Shown here one piece after another: positions 23,885 to 36,973 of a stretch of DNA of 64,000 bases (the first letter of the stretch is position 1; each line of letters opens with the position of its first letter). This DNA is from Elymus sibiricus (Eukaryota; Streptophyta; Magnoliopsida; Poales; Poaceae). The notes under the pieces are model-generated. The model worked only from the letters and a program-made list of their open reading frames with translations, was not told the DNA's origin and made no database searches. Location of the stretch: assembly GCA_039707655.1 (NCBI GenBank), contig CM077666.1:282709166-282773165 (forward strand), given 5' to 3'. The position numbers and the translations under genes were made by a program.

Positions 23885-25329
23885 GTACGGCACTCCCATC
23901 TTCCACAGTGAGCTACCGCGGAAGACTTCCGGCATAAGGCACCTGACCTTCCGCGGCAAGCCGCACATGAAGGAAAGCTTTTGAGGTATGATACCCAGCC
24001 TTCTTCAGCACGCTACTCTGGCAGAAGCTTCGAGCATAAGGAATTCAGCCTTCTTCAACACGCCATCGTGCCCCAACAAGCGTGTCAGAAGCAAGAACTA
24101 GTCTGTACACACATTCGCCTCAGAACCCAGTGGTTATGCAAGGATTTATCCTACACATGCATATGTTGTGAGCATGCAGTCCAGTGGATCAGCTCATGCG
24201 ATCCACTCGTACACGGGAATGACTATGTTCACAGGAACATTGGCCTCATGTTTAAAAGAAGAATATGAGCACATCAACCCCTGCGAGGTATGCAAGTAAG
24301 TAGTGAGAACAAGCCCGACAACCCGGGAAAACAATCAAGGAGCCATGCTTGCCGGTCATTACAGATCCATCAAAGGAATCCTCAAGAACAAAGAAGTGGT
24401 GGAAAAACCACCTTCGTGACGGTCAACCAGATTCAATGTCACAGACAGAGTGGTATTACCAATCCATGTCAGCCTCTTGCATATGCGGCCATAACAATGC
24501 ACTACTTGCGTTTACAAGTGAGATTGCCGCACTCGTCATGAATATGGGCCATCAACCAAGATAAGAGGCTATGCTCCAAAAGATACATCGGATGCTAGCC
24601 ATACTATGCTCAGCTCAGTGGTCATCGCAAGGACTACAGAAGCTATATATAACAGAATTCTCTCCACAAGCGACGGAGTTTGAAACAAGGCATTCAGATA
24701 GAACGACTCAAAGCACATCAGCAGCAACAGCTCATAGACATCATGACATCATTGGAATAAGAGATTACTGTCTATGATTACTTTGTGATCATGCCTGACA
24801 TTTCAGTTAGGGATGCGACAGTAATAACCTGGTCATAATGGATTGTGGAACACCTAGGACAAAGTCAGAGTGCCTAAGACAGAAGGAAACATCAGTAGGG
24901 AACTCACAGCTAAACTAAGCATTCTGACACGGCAAAAATAAATCCACTCCCACTTGCTCGAGGCCATACGAGCATGTGAGCCTGGTACGAGAAAAGGGTG
25001 TCTTGCCCGAAACAGTTAGAGTACAAAGTATCATAATAAAACCCGAAGCAGCCACTTCCAGGCCATGGAAATCGAGTTGTTTGTTATTACCCGCTACCCT
25101 ACCCAACAACACCACTATCAGAATAAAAGGTACACTTGACAGGAAAGAGAAGGATTCAAGGAAGCTGTATGAAAAAAAAACATGGCCCATCAGAAGAGGC
25201 AATTGAAAGGTCAGTGAACCAGCGAAGACAGGACAACTGATGGATCCAAGTCGCACACATGTAAGTTCCCCTTCACCGGGAGGTAAGCCTGGAAATCTCG
25301 AGGACAAGATTTTCTTAAGGGGGTAGGTT
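23885..25329 (+). other. LARD-like internal domain, right part, with polypurine tract
   Basis: The sequence resumes after the second copy of GTACG and ends with the polypurine run at about 25315-25325 before the LTR. No convincing coding frame is visible. A short word (AGCCTTCTTCA plus CACGC) occurs twice, at about 23997 and 24050. The last 480 bases are the part duplicated at 7490-7973. Confidence 0.7.
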
Positions 25330-28300
25330 TGTAACACCCTGGTTTTCGCTCCCTATTGTTTTTACTTTGCAGGATTTGACTCCCATCTTTTTTCTTGGTG
25401 TTATCGGATTTCTCTAGCTCTTGGGTATGTGAAGATGGTCATCTAGCCTTGCCTTCCCTATCCAACCAAAGATCCTCCCCAGTCCAACCTTGCCACCCAA
25501 GATCTATCTCCGGACTTTGCCATCGAAACCATGCCTTCCGAGTCACCGGAAGGGAAACCCTAATCCTTTCAGTTACAAAGGAACCCAATTTTTTTTGATC
25601 TTCTGCCTCCCAAACCTTTCCCAGTGATCATCCCACCTCTATAAAACCTGGATATGTAAAAATATTGCCAAGTCATTTGCAATATTTTCATTTATAATTA
25701 ATTCTTTTTTCTGCCAGTTAAAGGAATTAAATCCAGGAAAATATCTATCCATCTCCAAAGTTCATGAAAACTTGTGGAGATATTCTTTGTGATCATACTG
25801 AGCTCCCATAAAAATATTGGCCACAATTAAATAAGGGAAATGGCATTTTCCTATTTAATGCCAATATTGCATTTTGGGCAGTTTCTAAAGGAACTACCAT
25901 TTTGGTAGCCAGGAAAAATCCCAAATAAATTGTGGATCTTCTCCTATCCATATCTTCACCATTTCCATCAAGAACCCAAGTTCCATAGTTCAAATTTTGA
26001 GCACAACATCAATTTGCAAATTCTGTCCAGTTGGGCAAATTGCAAAGGAAGTTCTTTATTCCTTTATCTATTTGAGCTGAAATTTTTCATGGTGATTAAC
26101 ATTGACAAATCACTCATGGATACCAAAAATCAGCTCAATCCATCTATCCATTTTCCCACAGCATTTTCCTCAAGTTTCTGTCCATTTGGAAGCTTTGTGA
26201 AGGAAGTACCATTTTGGTGTATCCAATTGGTATGAAACTTTTATAGTGGCTTCATGTGTTCAAACCACTCACCTCTTCCAAATTTCAGCTCAATGCAAGC
26301 TAGTATGTGAGTGCCACATCAAGGTTTGCATTTATGTCCATTATGGTGGTTTGTACAGCAAGTGCTTGCTACAAACCTCCATTTGGTCTGAAACTTGGCC
26401 ACAATACTCATCTTAGTGTAAGATCACAGCAAGGCAAAGCTCAGCATCTATCCCCAGCTGAATCCCCCTCACCCCACTACAAACACCTTGCTGTTACCTG
26501 CCTTCTCAGGTCCAACCAGTCATTTCTTGTAGCCACTTTCTTCCAAACCCTCTCAAGTCAAGTATCTGATCTCTGATGCATCTGCTTGACATGTCCTCGA
26601 GTCAAATAGGTGCTCTGGATGTGTGGTGCTAGTGGTGAGCACGCAGTGAGCATGTCCAAACAGCGCTCTGCACTTCGGTCGCCTCAGCCAGCAAGCTCCG
26701 GCCGGCCTCCGCCCGTCTGGACATGTCCATCGTCTCCACAGGCGCCGCGTGCACCCTCTCCAGCACCTTCCCCTTCCAGTTTCTTCCTCGCCGCACCGCG
26801 ACGAGCTCTGCCACTGTTCTTCCCATGACCGCCATCGTCGTCTTCCTCTGTCCTCTTATTCCCCGAGTCTTCTTGAGCACACTTGAGGTTTCTTCGCCCT
26901 CCCAGAAACCCTGCCGACATCGCCTCCTCCTTCCGCATGTTGTCGGAGCTCCAGTAAGTGGATAGGAATGCCACGGCGGTCAAGCCTATCCAGCAAGCTC
27001 GCTCAACTATAAATAGCCGAGCCCAGAGCTCTCTCAGCATCTTAGAGCACTACCCTCTCCCTCTAGTCCACCCACATGCCCTCACCTGGCCGGACCCCTC
27101 ACCGAAGAGCCCCAATCTTGCCGGAGCTCCACCCACTGCCTCTGCCTCCAATCCCCACCTTCGGCCACCCCCAGCCCTGTCTGAGCCCATCTTCACATGC
27201 GCCTCCCTTCGGTGACCCCGCTGAACCCTTTTCCCAGCCGCCCCGCTCGCCGGAGTGCCCTTTGGCTCGCGCCCGCCGCCCACTGCCGTCCTTCGCCGCC
27301 GCCTCTCCAGTCATCCCCGGTGCCCGTGCCACCCACCTCTGGAACTGCGGCTCGTCAGCGACCCCAGCCATGCCGTCGCCAGGCCTAAAGGCTCACTGGA
27401 GTGCCGGGGCCATGCCGGAGCCAGTGCCCTGCCGCTGCGTCGGGGAGAGAAGGGGAGGAGGAAGGAGAAAGAGGAGGAGGAGAGAGAAAGATTTGACGGG
27501 TGGGCCCCGACCCCACCAGTCAGTGAGAGGAGCCGGCCACGTCATATAAGTGGAGGTGCCCATCGTAGAATACGCTTTCCCCTCTGGGAAACGTATTTCA
27601 CCGAAGTGCATGACCCGCTGAGCTGCTAGGGACCCCGGTGGAAATATTCTTTTTACAAATAGGTCCCTGACAGAAAACCCTTGTAACTTCTTCCTCGTAA
27701 CCCCGATTCAGGTGAAACCAACGCTCATGTCTTTAGTGCGTCGTGCCCGTTCCGATGAGGTCACTTTCATAATGTTTACACATTCTAAAAATGACCATTT
27801 TGCCCTTGCCTCTAAACAGCCCTCTCCGAGAGAGAACGGTTTTCGGCGATCCGTTCCGCGGACTCTCCGCACTTCTTCCCGAATTATTCTTCAACCCCAG
27901 GCAAGCCGACCATCTGATATATGCCCTAAAGCATTGCTCTGTGTTATTATTGTGTGTTTAATTAATGATATGCTTGTGCTAGAAATAATTAAACTCCTGC
28001 CATTTTGATATTGTCATTTATATTACCTGCTACTGCTCATCTTATCATTGCACTAATGACTTGTCGTGATATCATATGGAGATAGGTGGTTATGTTTTTA
28101 TCATGCTTATCTACTGCCATATCAAGTTATTGTGATAAACAACCATGCTTGTTAAATACTTGCTAAGGCTAAACCTAGTCGGTTGATCTAGAGTCACCTG
28201 TCTGGGCTTACCCGTGCAGCCACATTTGCCGGTATGGGACGGCCTTGACTTGGTCTGATCGCGTGCTCTTTCACCGGTACCTCCAGACAGGGAAGGTTAT

Positions 28301-29330
28301 GTGCGCCCGCTACCCTGGCCTAGTAGGCGGCGATAACCTTGTGAGCCCAGTTGATTATTTAACCCGGGAGTCCCCATTTGGGACAGTTTGTGTGGCCACG
28401 ATGGTCGCAGGTGTCACGCGGTGACACAGGGGCCACCCAGGGTAGGACTCCGGGGGAGGATGAATGCCGGTGGTATGATGGGAGAGTCATGGGTCAGGCA
28501 GGTTTCATTGGAGCAACGCTGGTCCACCCGAATGGGATCACGAGGCCAGGTGCTCCATGGTGTGGGTAAAGTGCGCAACCTCTGCAGAGTGAAGAATCTA
28601 TTCGAATAGCCGCATCCACGGTATTGGACAGTCCGTCCAAGCCTCACTAGGTGGTCAACCATAGTAATGATAACGATGATGGAAGAACTTATCCTATGAT
28701 CAGAAGTACTCGATGACTCGTGAGTATTCCAAGGGTTGTGGGACAACCTGTAAGAGAGTAAGTTGGATCTGGTTAAGAGTTGGATTGGATCCTGAGAATG
28801 TTCAGAGTATGGATTATTTACTTGCCATGCTTTACTTTACTCTAGTAGTATCACACTGGATAATCCTGTTACAACATGATAATTAATATTGCTAGATAGG
28901 TATGCTATGTCATGATGATTAATATTGCTCTAATAACAAATGCATGCTTGAATGCCATGGATTGCATTGCTTGGTGTATATGCTAGTTTGGTTTGCTTGT
29001 GAGTACATTCAAAAGTACTCGGCGGCCTTTAACATGGCCAGGTTCACATAAGGATCCGTCGTCCGTCGTCGAGGAGCCGGAGTGTTCGCGGGCTAGGAGA
29101 GTAACCCAGTCAGATCCCTGTGTATTGGAGCCGCACCAAGACCGTGCTGCCTTAGATAGAGCTTTTCCGCTGCCATCACTCTTGTAATATATCTTGTAAG
29201 ACTGATATATCCATTAATAGAAATGCCTGTGTTCATGATACGTGTTATAAACGCGCATGCTAGAGTAATTTCCTAGGCTGGCGTGCGTGGTGACCGTCTG
29301 GCTACAGTGGTAATCAGGCGGGACGCCACA
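25330..29330 (+). repeat. Second long LTR of the LARD-like element
   Basis: This 4001-base LTR matches 7974-12035. It has TGTAACACCC at the start and GGGACGCCACA at the end, with a TATA box at 27008-27015. Angela LTR sequence resumes right after it (AAGGTATTCC), which fixes the insertion point inside the Angela 5' LTR. Confidence 0.9.
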
Positions 29331-29709
29331 AAGGTATTCCTCCGGTGTCAGGGAGTTGCATGATCTCGTGGTCGTAGGAATAGATACTTGACATGGATAA
29401 AGCAGTAGCAATAAACTAACACGATCAAATGCTATGCTTACGGTTGGGTCTTGTCCATCACATCATTCTCCTAATGATGTGATCCTGTTATCAAATAACA
29501 ACTCATCTCTATGGTCAGGAAACCTTGACCATCTTTGATCAACGAGCTAGTCTAGTAGAGGCTCACTAGGGACATAGTGTTGTCTATGTATCCACACATG
29601 TATCTGAGTTTCCGATCAATACAATTATAGCATGGATAATAAACGATTATCATGAACAAGGAAATATGATAATAACCAATTTATTATTGCCTCTAGGGCA
29701 TATTTCCAA
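29331..29709 (-). repeat. 5' LTR of the Angela-like element, distal part
   Basis: This segment matches 820-1206 and ends with the LTR start (minus strand) at 29709-29711. The terminal CA seen at 1205-1206 reads AA here. Athila-type gag sequence begins immediately to the right. Confidence 0.87.
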
Positions 29710-29710
29710 A

Positions 29711-30988
29711 AATGCTATGATGATAGACTGCTTAAGTGACTTGATGTTTAGAATTGCTAATGATGTAAAAGGTCTAGGTAAAACATGCTTCTATGGTTCA
29801 CACTCAACTAGACCAAGTTGCTAAGTCACAAAATGATTTGCTTGCTGAAATAAATAATAATATGAATGATCATGCTATTAGAGTAATGACTAGGGGATGT
29901 CGTATGACCAAAGAACCTCTCTACCCAGAAGGTCACCCTAAGAGAATAGAACAGGATTCTCAGAGAATTAATGTTGATGCACCTAGTTCCACTAATAAGA
30001 AAAATAAGAAGAAAAATGATAGGAACTTTCATGCTCCTAGTGAACCTGTTATAGAAATCCCCAATGAGAAACACAATGATGTTTCTATTTCTGATGCTAA
30101 GACACAATCTGGTAGTGAACATGCACCTAGTGATAATGAAAAGGAAGATGAAAGTAATACCATGCATGTAGATGCTCCACAAGATAGTAATAAAGAACAT
30201 GATAATGATGTGGAAATGGAACCTGCAGAGGATCTTGATAACCCACCTCCTAAAAATAAATGTTATGATAAAAGAGACTTTGTTGCTAGAAAACATGGAA
30301 GGGAAAGAGATGGGTTCAAAAACCCATGGCATTCCCTCGTAAGCCTTCTAAAAGTAGGGACGATGAAGATTTTGAGCGCTTTGCTGAAATGATTAGACCC
30401 ATCTTTTTGCGTACTCGTTTGACTGATATACCCACAATACCTAAGAAGCTAGGAGATCCTGGCATACCCACAATACCTTGCTCTATTAAAAGAAATTATG
30501 TTAAAACTGCTTTATGTGATTTAGGAGCCAGTGTTAGTGTTATGCCTTTCTCCCTTTATAAAAGACTTGATTTGAGTAAGCTTACACCTACTGAGATATC
30601 ATTGCAAATGGATGATAAATCCATCGCTATACCTATTTGAATTTGCGAGGACGTTCCTGTTATGGTTGCAAATGTCACTATTTTGACAGACTTTGTTATT
30701 CTTGATATGCCCGAGGACGACAATATGTCGATCATCCTTGGTAGACCCTTCTTAAATACTACAGGGGCTGTTATTGATTGCAATAAAAGCAAGGTTACAT
30801 TTCACGTCAATGGCAAGCAACATACCGTGCATTTTCCGAAGAAGCAAACTTTGGTTAATAATATTAATGTCATTGAGCCTACTCCCACGGTTATCATTGG
30901 AAGTTTTGCAATTCCTCTACCTACTGTCAAGAAGAAATGTTACAATCTTATTGTTGGGGAGATGCAAATCCCCATTGAGGTAACCTAG
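29711..30988 (+). pseudogene. Athila-type gag C-terminus and retropepsin
   Basis: The N-terminal gag is missing because of the Angela insertion. The first codons read AMMIDCLSDLMFRIANDVKG, then a frameshift near 29790 leads into a frame with TRGCRMTKEPLYPEGHPKRI and an acidic, asparagine-rich linker. A second shift near 30330 leads to the aspartic protease with CDLGASVSVMPFSLYKRL (about 30513-30566) and the flap-side ILGRPFLNTTGAVIDC. An in-frame stop lies at 30638. The protein would process gag in virus-like particles, but this copy is dead. Confidence 0.85.
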
Positions 30989-31765
30989 TGATATACGAAA
31001 ATTCTTCGGTTGCATGTTAGTCAGAAATGGTGGTTAATAAGACTTGATCAACCTTATTAATGGATCCTTTTAGGAAGGCATGTGATTGATGAATTTATTA
31101 CTCACAACTCTTTGTATCAAAAGTTCATCCTCTATTATTTTTAGTTTATATAAAATAAATTAGCATGATTTTCCATTTTACTATTTTTGTCGTGCCTAGA
31201 AAAAATGCCAGAAAATAAAAAGTCTCAGATTGCCACAAAATTTTAACATGGATTTTTCTAGAATAAATAAGAATTTTTGGCATAAAAATTGCAGTAGGGG
31301 ACTGCACCTGTGGGGCACAAGCCAACAGGGCCCCCTGGGCCACGCCTTGATGGCTTGTGGGGCCCATAGGGGGCCCCTGCCTTATCTCTTCGTCCCACTC
31401 TTTCTCCTACCTCCAGCAAAAAATTCCTATCCATCTCTCTCCCGTGTTCATCACCCAGAAACTAAATTTTTTTATCTCTTTGCTTGGAACTCCATTTCTA
31501 AAACTATTTTGAGGAATTGTTCCTCGGTATGTGACTCCTCCACTCCTCCAATTAGTTTTTTGTTTTAGTGGTTTATATTTTGCAAAATGTGCTGCACTTG
31601 GTGCTATAGAAAATGAGCTTGCATGTTGAATTCTTTGAGTTCCAAGTAGTATGAATGCTTGATATGACCTCTAGGCATGCATATGAGTAGTTGCTATCAA
31701 TCTTGCAAAGTTTTATTGACATGAATTTGTTGCCCAATTTTTTATAGAAATTTGTGCTTTAGAAA
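30989..31765 (+). promoter_or_regulatory. Spacer with LTR-like hairpin module
   Basis: No coding frame is supported. A hairpin at 31316-31359 has the 8-bp arms CACAAGCC / GGCTTGTG, and around the inner stem the same asymmetric AACA and TGAT strands as the hairpin of this element's own LTR (44430-44476). The preceding A/T-rich text also resembles the LTR. The module lies 400 bases before the third frame, so an internal promoter is a reasonable inference. I see no clear TATA box at the expected distance. Confidence 0.45.
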
Positions 31766-31995
31766 ATGAATTTCTTGAGGAGAGGTTCTACAAGCCGGAG
31801 CCCCAAGGGAGCTGTTAGGAGAACTCAGGACCGAGACATCAACCTTGTTCGTAACACGGAGGTCAGGCCATGTGAATGGCCACACACCCCCTTCATGAAC
31901 GAAGCGGGTTTCTATGAAGAGTTCATGCAATTCATTGCAAATGCCGGGCTTACCAACTTCCACACAGATGAGTGTGATCAATATTATCTCCTTAC
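31766..31995 (+). pseudogene. Third frame of the Athila-type element, N-terminal part
   Basis: The frame begins MNFLRRGSTSRSPKGAVRR at 31766 and runs open to 31995, where Tat-type element A is inserted within a threonine codon. It continues in register at 41309. I believe it belongs to the ATHILA ORF-1 type family, known from plant Athila elements and of unclear function. A search with Pfam PF03078 would test this. Confidence 0.65.
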
Positions 31996-32465
31996 TGAGG
32001 GAGTCCTGGACTAGGGGGTCCTCGGGAGGCCGACCTATCTCGTATGGGCCGGACTATATGGGCCGTTCGCCGAACACTGGATTGATTGAAGGCCCGGACT
32101 CCAGGAAGGAAGCTTCAAGAATCACGGCTTGTGCTCCACATTTAAAGTAGTAGATAGGCATGTTTATCCCCTCGACATGTCACCGACCATGTGTAAACCC
32201 TGGGTACCCTCGGCGTCTATATAAGCCATAGGGTTTTAGGTCATAGGCCAAGAGAACTCATCTAGGGTTTAGTCATACAATCTCGTGGTAGATCAACTCT
32301 GTAATCTCTATACGATTAATATAATCAAGCAGGACGTAGGGTATTACCTCCATAGGAGGGCCCGAACCTGGGTAAAACCTTGTCCCCTTTGTCTCCTGTT
32401 ACCATCGATCCAAGTATCATAGTTCGGGACCCCCTACCCGAGATCCGCCGGTTTTGACACCAACA
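31996..32465 (+). repeat. 5' LTR of element A
   Basis: The LTR runs from TGAGGGAGTCCTGG to TTTGACACCAACA, 470 bases, with a TATA box TATATAA at about 32218-32224. A primer-site candidate TTGGTGCTTTCATTGAGAG follows directly at 32466. I could not assign its tRNA. Confidence 0.92.
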
Positions 32466-32511
32466 TTGGTGCTTTCATTGAGAGTTCCACTATGATCACC
32501 AGAAGGAATCG

Positions 32512-35500
32512 ATGGCTCGTCTAGTCATCAACGAAGAGGTCCATAATGCGGGGACTTTTGTCCCTGGACAGATCTTCGCTTTCGGCAACATAGTGCTGCA
32601 CGCCGACCCGACCGGCCATCCTGGCCGGTCGAAAGTTTCGCCCCTGATCAGGAGGTCAGGTTCGGGAACTTAGAGTTCTCCGTAGACTCCCGAGGTGATC
32701 TATCCCTGACCGGGCTCGCAGTCTCACCTGCCATGCCCAAGAAACCTGAGGCTTTAGCCCCAGACTCATTTACCGGCTCCGCCCATGGGATCTGCCCTGG
32801 CGAGGGCCCAACCTTAAGTTCGGATCGGGTCATAGTGCCTGACGACTGAACACCCGTTCTTGCCGAACACACTCCCTGCACGGACGCATCGAAAGCTAAC
32901 TCCGGAAACTCTGGGCAGACCGGTCCGATCGAGCTCTCGATACTCGACGAGGCTCTAGATCGGATCTCGTCGATGAGAATCAACGACGACCCAACCCCAA
33001 TCTATTCTCAGATCGGTCCTCAGATGGGTCAGGACAGATTTTTCGTCCCACCCACCACCCACTTGATAGCCACTGTCGAGGATTTAACCGACATGCTAGA
33101 TTACGCTTCCGAGGAAGCAGAGTACATGGATGAGGAAGATCACTCCCTCACCCCTGCTAAGACCGAACAGTGGACCGCCACCTCTACATATGACGTATAC
33201 ATGGTGGACGCTCCGAAAAACAACGGCGATAAATCAGAGGAAGCGCCGTCAAGGCGCCGGAAGCCGCATAAACGGTCAAAAGGAAAAAAGGGGCAAAAGT
33301 CTATCGATGGCACCGGAAATGGGGATACCCCGAATGACATCGGCGGCCCCGAAATCCCCGATAACCCGTTAGAGGGCCAGGAGGAGCCCGAAGACCGCTG
33401 CAACCCCGATGATCCGGATGACCCTGAGGATGACCACTACCTCCGCTCTATTGAGGGGAAGGATAATGTGGATGCCGATGACTTTGCCATTCCCGACAAT
33501 CCCGAAGATCAGGAATTGTTTAGACAACAGCTGATATCCACGGCTCGCAGCCTAAAAGCAAAGGAGCGTCACCTCAAAGCCGAACAAGACGACCTCAATA
33601 ACGGATGGACAAAAGTCCTCTCAGCGGAGGAAGGATACGGCGCCAGTCTATCGGACCAACCAAAGAGCTACCCGCGCCGGAGGCTGCTGCCACAGTTCGA
33701 TGACGAGCTCACCAATACACCGTCTCCCGAACATACTCCATATGACAAGCCAGACCGCCCTCCTCGAGGACGAGATAGGACGGCTGACGATACCGGCTAT
33801 AGGCCGACGATACCCCGCAGACAGGGAAAGGAGCCACTAGAGCCCGATGACAGGTTCGACCTGCGACACGACCTGGATTATAAAGCAGGCCGTACGCAAT
33901 CCATCTACGGATCCAGAAGATACTCACCCGATAGACGGGAAGGGTACCGGTCTTGGTTCGACCACAATGAAGATCGGGAACGAAACCGAGCTAGGACAGA
34001 CACCGATCATCGGTGCACTATAGCTCGGGTTAGAGGCGCTGCACACCCGCTGTGTTTCACAGATGAGGTAATGCGGCATCAGTTCCCAGAAGGGTTTAAA
34101 CCCATAAACATAGAGCAATACCATGGGACAACTGACCCAACTGTATGGATTGAGGATTTCCTCCTCCACATCCACATGGCACGAGGAGACGACCTCCACA
34201 CCGTCAAATACTTACCCCTGAAGCTCAAGGGGCCAGCTCGGCACTGGCTAAATAGCCTCCCCGAAAACTCCATCAGATGTTGGGAAGACCTAGAAGAGGC
34301 ATTCCGATCTAACTTCCAGGGCACTTATGTCCGGCCGCCGGACTCCTCCGATCTCAACAATGTCGTTCAGAAACCTGGCGAGTCCGCGAGGCTATTCTGG
34401 AATCGCTTCCTGACCAAGAAGAATCAGATCATAGACTGCCCCGACACCAAGCTATAGCCTCTTTCAGGCATAATATCAGGGATGAATGGCTAGCTCGATA
34501 GCTCGGCCAAGACAAACCCAGGACAATGTCCGCCCTTATATCACTCATGACCCGCTTTTGCGCGGGCGAGGACAATTGGCTGGCCAGACGCAGCCATAAC
34601 CCCAAAGACCCCGGAACCTCTGAGGTTCGGGACGGAAACAGGAAACCAAAGCGCAACAAAAAATAAGCGCCGGCATAACAACAGTGACGCCGATGACACG
34701 ACTGTTCATGCCAGTTTCCGCAATTCCCGTTCTGGGCAGCGGAAGAAGCCCCCTAAAGGCAAACACGACGGACCTACCCTGCTGGACAAGATTTTGGAGA
34801 GGCCTTGCCAGATAAAATGGCACTCAGGAGAAGCCCGCCAATCACACCAATCATAACTGTTGGGTTTTCAAATAGGCCAACAAGCTCGCTACTGAGGACC
34901 AAGGCAAGAGCCCACACAGCGAGGACGAGGATGAGCCTCGTGGTCCGATCGGTGGCGGTCAAAAGAAATTCCCCCTAGAGGTGAAGACAGTAAATATGAT
35001 CTACGCCACTCATATACCCAAAAAGGAAAGGAAACGCGCCCTTCGGGATGTCTACGCCATAGAGCCTGTAGCTCCGAAGTATAACCTATGGTCGGCATAT
35101 CCGATCACTTTTGATCGACGTGACCATCCGACCAGTATCCGTCATGGGGGTTCGGCCGCACTTGTCCTAGACCCGATCATAGATGGGTACCACCTAACCA
35201 AAGTCCTCATGGACAGTGGAAGTAGCCTTAACCTGATTTACTCAGATACGGTGAAAAAGATGGGCATAGATCCTTCAAGGATCAAGCCCAGCAACACTAC
35301 CTTTAAAGGAGTGATCCCAGGCGTTGAATCCCGGTGCACAGGCTCTGTAAGCCTGGAGGTTGTGTTCGGCTCGCCCGATAACTTCCGAAGCGAGGACTTG
35401 ATCTTCGACATAGTACCTTTCCGCAGCGGCTATCACGCCCTGCTCGGCCGTACAGCGTTCGCTCGCTTTAACGCCGTTGCACACTACGCATACCTCAAGC

Positions 35501-35709
35501 TCAAGATGCCTGGCCCCAGAGGGGTCATCACTGTCAATGGCAATACAGAGCGGTCCCTCCGAACCGAGGAACATGCGTTGGCCCTGGCAGCCGAATCCCA
35601 TTACACCGATGATTGGCAAGCGCCTACATCTGCCGTAAAGGCACCCAAAGTCGGGAAGCGAGCTCGGTCTCAAACCGAAGCACCAGAACCTTCCTCTTCC
35701 GATAAATAG
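32512..35709 (+). pseudogene. Tat-type gag-protease of element A
   Basis: The gag N-terminus starts at the ATG 32512 (MARLVINEE, then VPGQIFAFGN). Frameshifts lead to the main frame 32973-34457, with an acidic linker and the retrotransposon gag domain near its end (FTDEVMRHQFPEGFKP, HWLNSLPENSIRCWEDLEEA). A stop at 34455 and a degenerate stretch to 34980 include the remnant of a zinc-finger-like segment. The protease frame 34981-35709 has KVLMDSGSSLNLIYSDTV (catalytic Asp codon at 35212) and YHALLGRTAFARF. RT should follow, but the frame ends at 35709. Confidence 0.88.
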
Positions 35710-36973
35710 GGATTCGCCCCCAATCGCATGGCCCTATATCCGGCAAAATATGTGCCAAGGGTGCATCACTTTGTGCTTAAAATTCCTTGGGCAGCGGTGG
35801 GGAACCATTATTGAAGGGTAAGTCTTCGGCTGGACCGAACTATCACCCTCAAACACGTCTTCGGACACATTACAGGTACCATCAAGTACCTACTAAGGCG
35901 TCAAGCTCATTCACATCTCAGCGACTTCTCAAGACTCTTCTCCAATAGTCCGTTCGCCGAACCATACACCTATCAAGGTATACACCTTCCTGGTGGACGC
36001 AGGAGAGGACAAGCAACAAGGCATATCGCGGATGTTAGGCCACCAATCGAAGACCCTTAGCACTGCACCCTCCTGTAAGATTTATATTTTATCTTTCATA
36101 CCAGTAAAAAGTTGCATCGGCAATTTGAATAGTAAGAGTTGTTGAGTACAATATAGACATATTATGCATGCTCGTTTGGACGTTTTTGGCATATTCTCTA
36201 TTTCTCCCTCTTTCCTTGTGAACCTGTTCAGTATACCTTTGCGACGCGACCGGCTAATAGACCGGGGGCTCGCTCTTAAAATCGCCCTATACACAATCGA
36301 TTTCGTGTTCGGCGTCTTGGAGTTCCGCTTTATATGCATTGGTTCTGAACTATGTCTTGGGTCAATAGTTGGGGTGCCCGGCTCCTGTGCTTGCCTCTTT
36401 ATGTTCCGCTCGTTCGGCTAAAAGGGCAAAGGGAGAACCGCTGCGATTGTGTTTCCGGCTAGCCTGGTCAAACACCTCAGCGGAGAAAGCCGAAAACTGA
36501 CCGTCATAGTATGCGAGAACCGGTCTGCGCATCCGAGCTTAACTTAATCTCGTAAGAGGTTACTCCGTGTAATACGATGGGTTCGGTATTAGTCCAAACC
36601 ATGTGATATAGGCTTTGGCCACGGTTTGTCCAAACATCACAAACTCCTGGGGGCTAGTCATCAGCCTCCTATACTCCTTTCTTGCGCTCCTATGGCTAAG
36701 TGAAGGTAATAAGCATTCTGGTCCGATTGCCTAGTCCGTCCCGCACTACTGCCTTTGGGTACCGATAGTTCGGCTAAGGGTTATAGTGCGTTTGGAAGCG
36801 ACACCCTGCGTAGTATCTGCATGGGGGCTGAAGCCGACGACTCGCAGCCTTCAGATTTAACCGGCCACAAAGAAGTTATAAAGGATGCAAAACATACACG
36901 ACATGATAAACCATGCAACTTTATATATATAAAAAAACACGTTCAAAGGTCTTCGGACATATTACATAAGCGT
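35710..36973 (+). other. Non-coding region between convergent genes of element A
   Basis: This 1.26 kb lies where RT, RNase H and integrase would be in a full Tat element, between the 3' ends of the sense gag-protease and the antisense gene. I see no frame with RT or integrase motifs and no clear tandem array. It may hold 3' ends of both transcripts. Confidence 0.6.

Larger units (their letters stand above)
7490..29330 (+). mobile_element. LARD-like non-coding Gypsy derivative with 4 kb LTRs
   Basis: The order is a 0.48 kb fragment of 3' internal sequence (7490-7973), LTR (7974-12035), internal part 1 (12036-13591), a nested Athila-type element, internal part 2 (23885-25329) and LTR (25330-29330). 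Without the nested element the internal domain is only about 3 kb and has no recognisable gag or pol. Very long LTRs with a short non-coding interior match the LARD class described in barley and relatives. The end before each LTR, CTCGAGGACAAGATTTTCTT followed by an AAGGGGG polypurine run and TGTAACACCC, resembles Del/Tekay chromovirus 3' ends, so I infer a chromovirus parent. Confidence 0.75.
1..29709 (-). mobile_element. Angela/BARE-like Copia retrotransposon, split by nested insertions
   Basis: This is a minus-strand Ty1/Copia element. Its 3' LTR is at 1-1206 (cut by the window edge), its internal region at 1207-6190, and its 5' LTR at 6191-7492 plus 29331-29709. The minus-strand LTR start (TGTTGGAAATATGCC), the iMet-type primer site and remnants of gag, integrase, RT and RNase H in the order typical of Copia (gag, integrase, RT, RNase H) support the call. 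The 5' LTR is interrupted by 21.8 kb of later insertions. The element itself sits in the gag region of an Athila-type Gypsy element whose sequence resumes after 29709. The outer target duplication cannot be tested because the left end is off the window. Confidence 0.88.
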
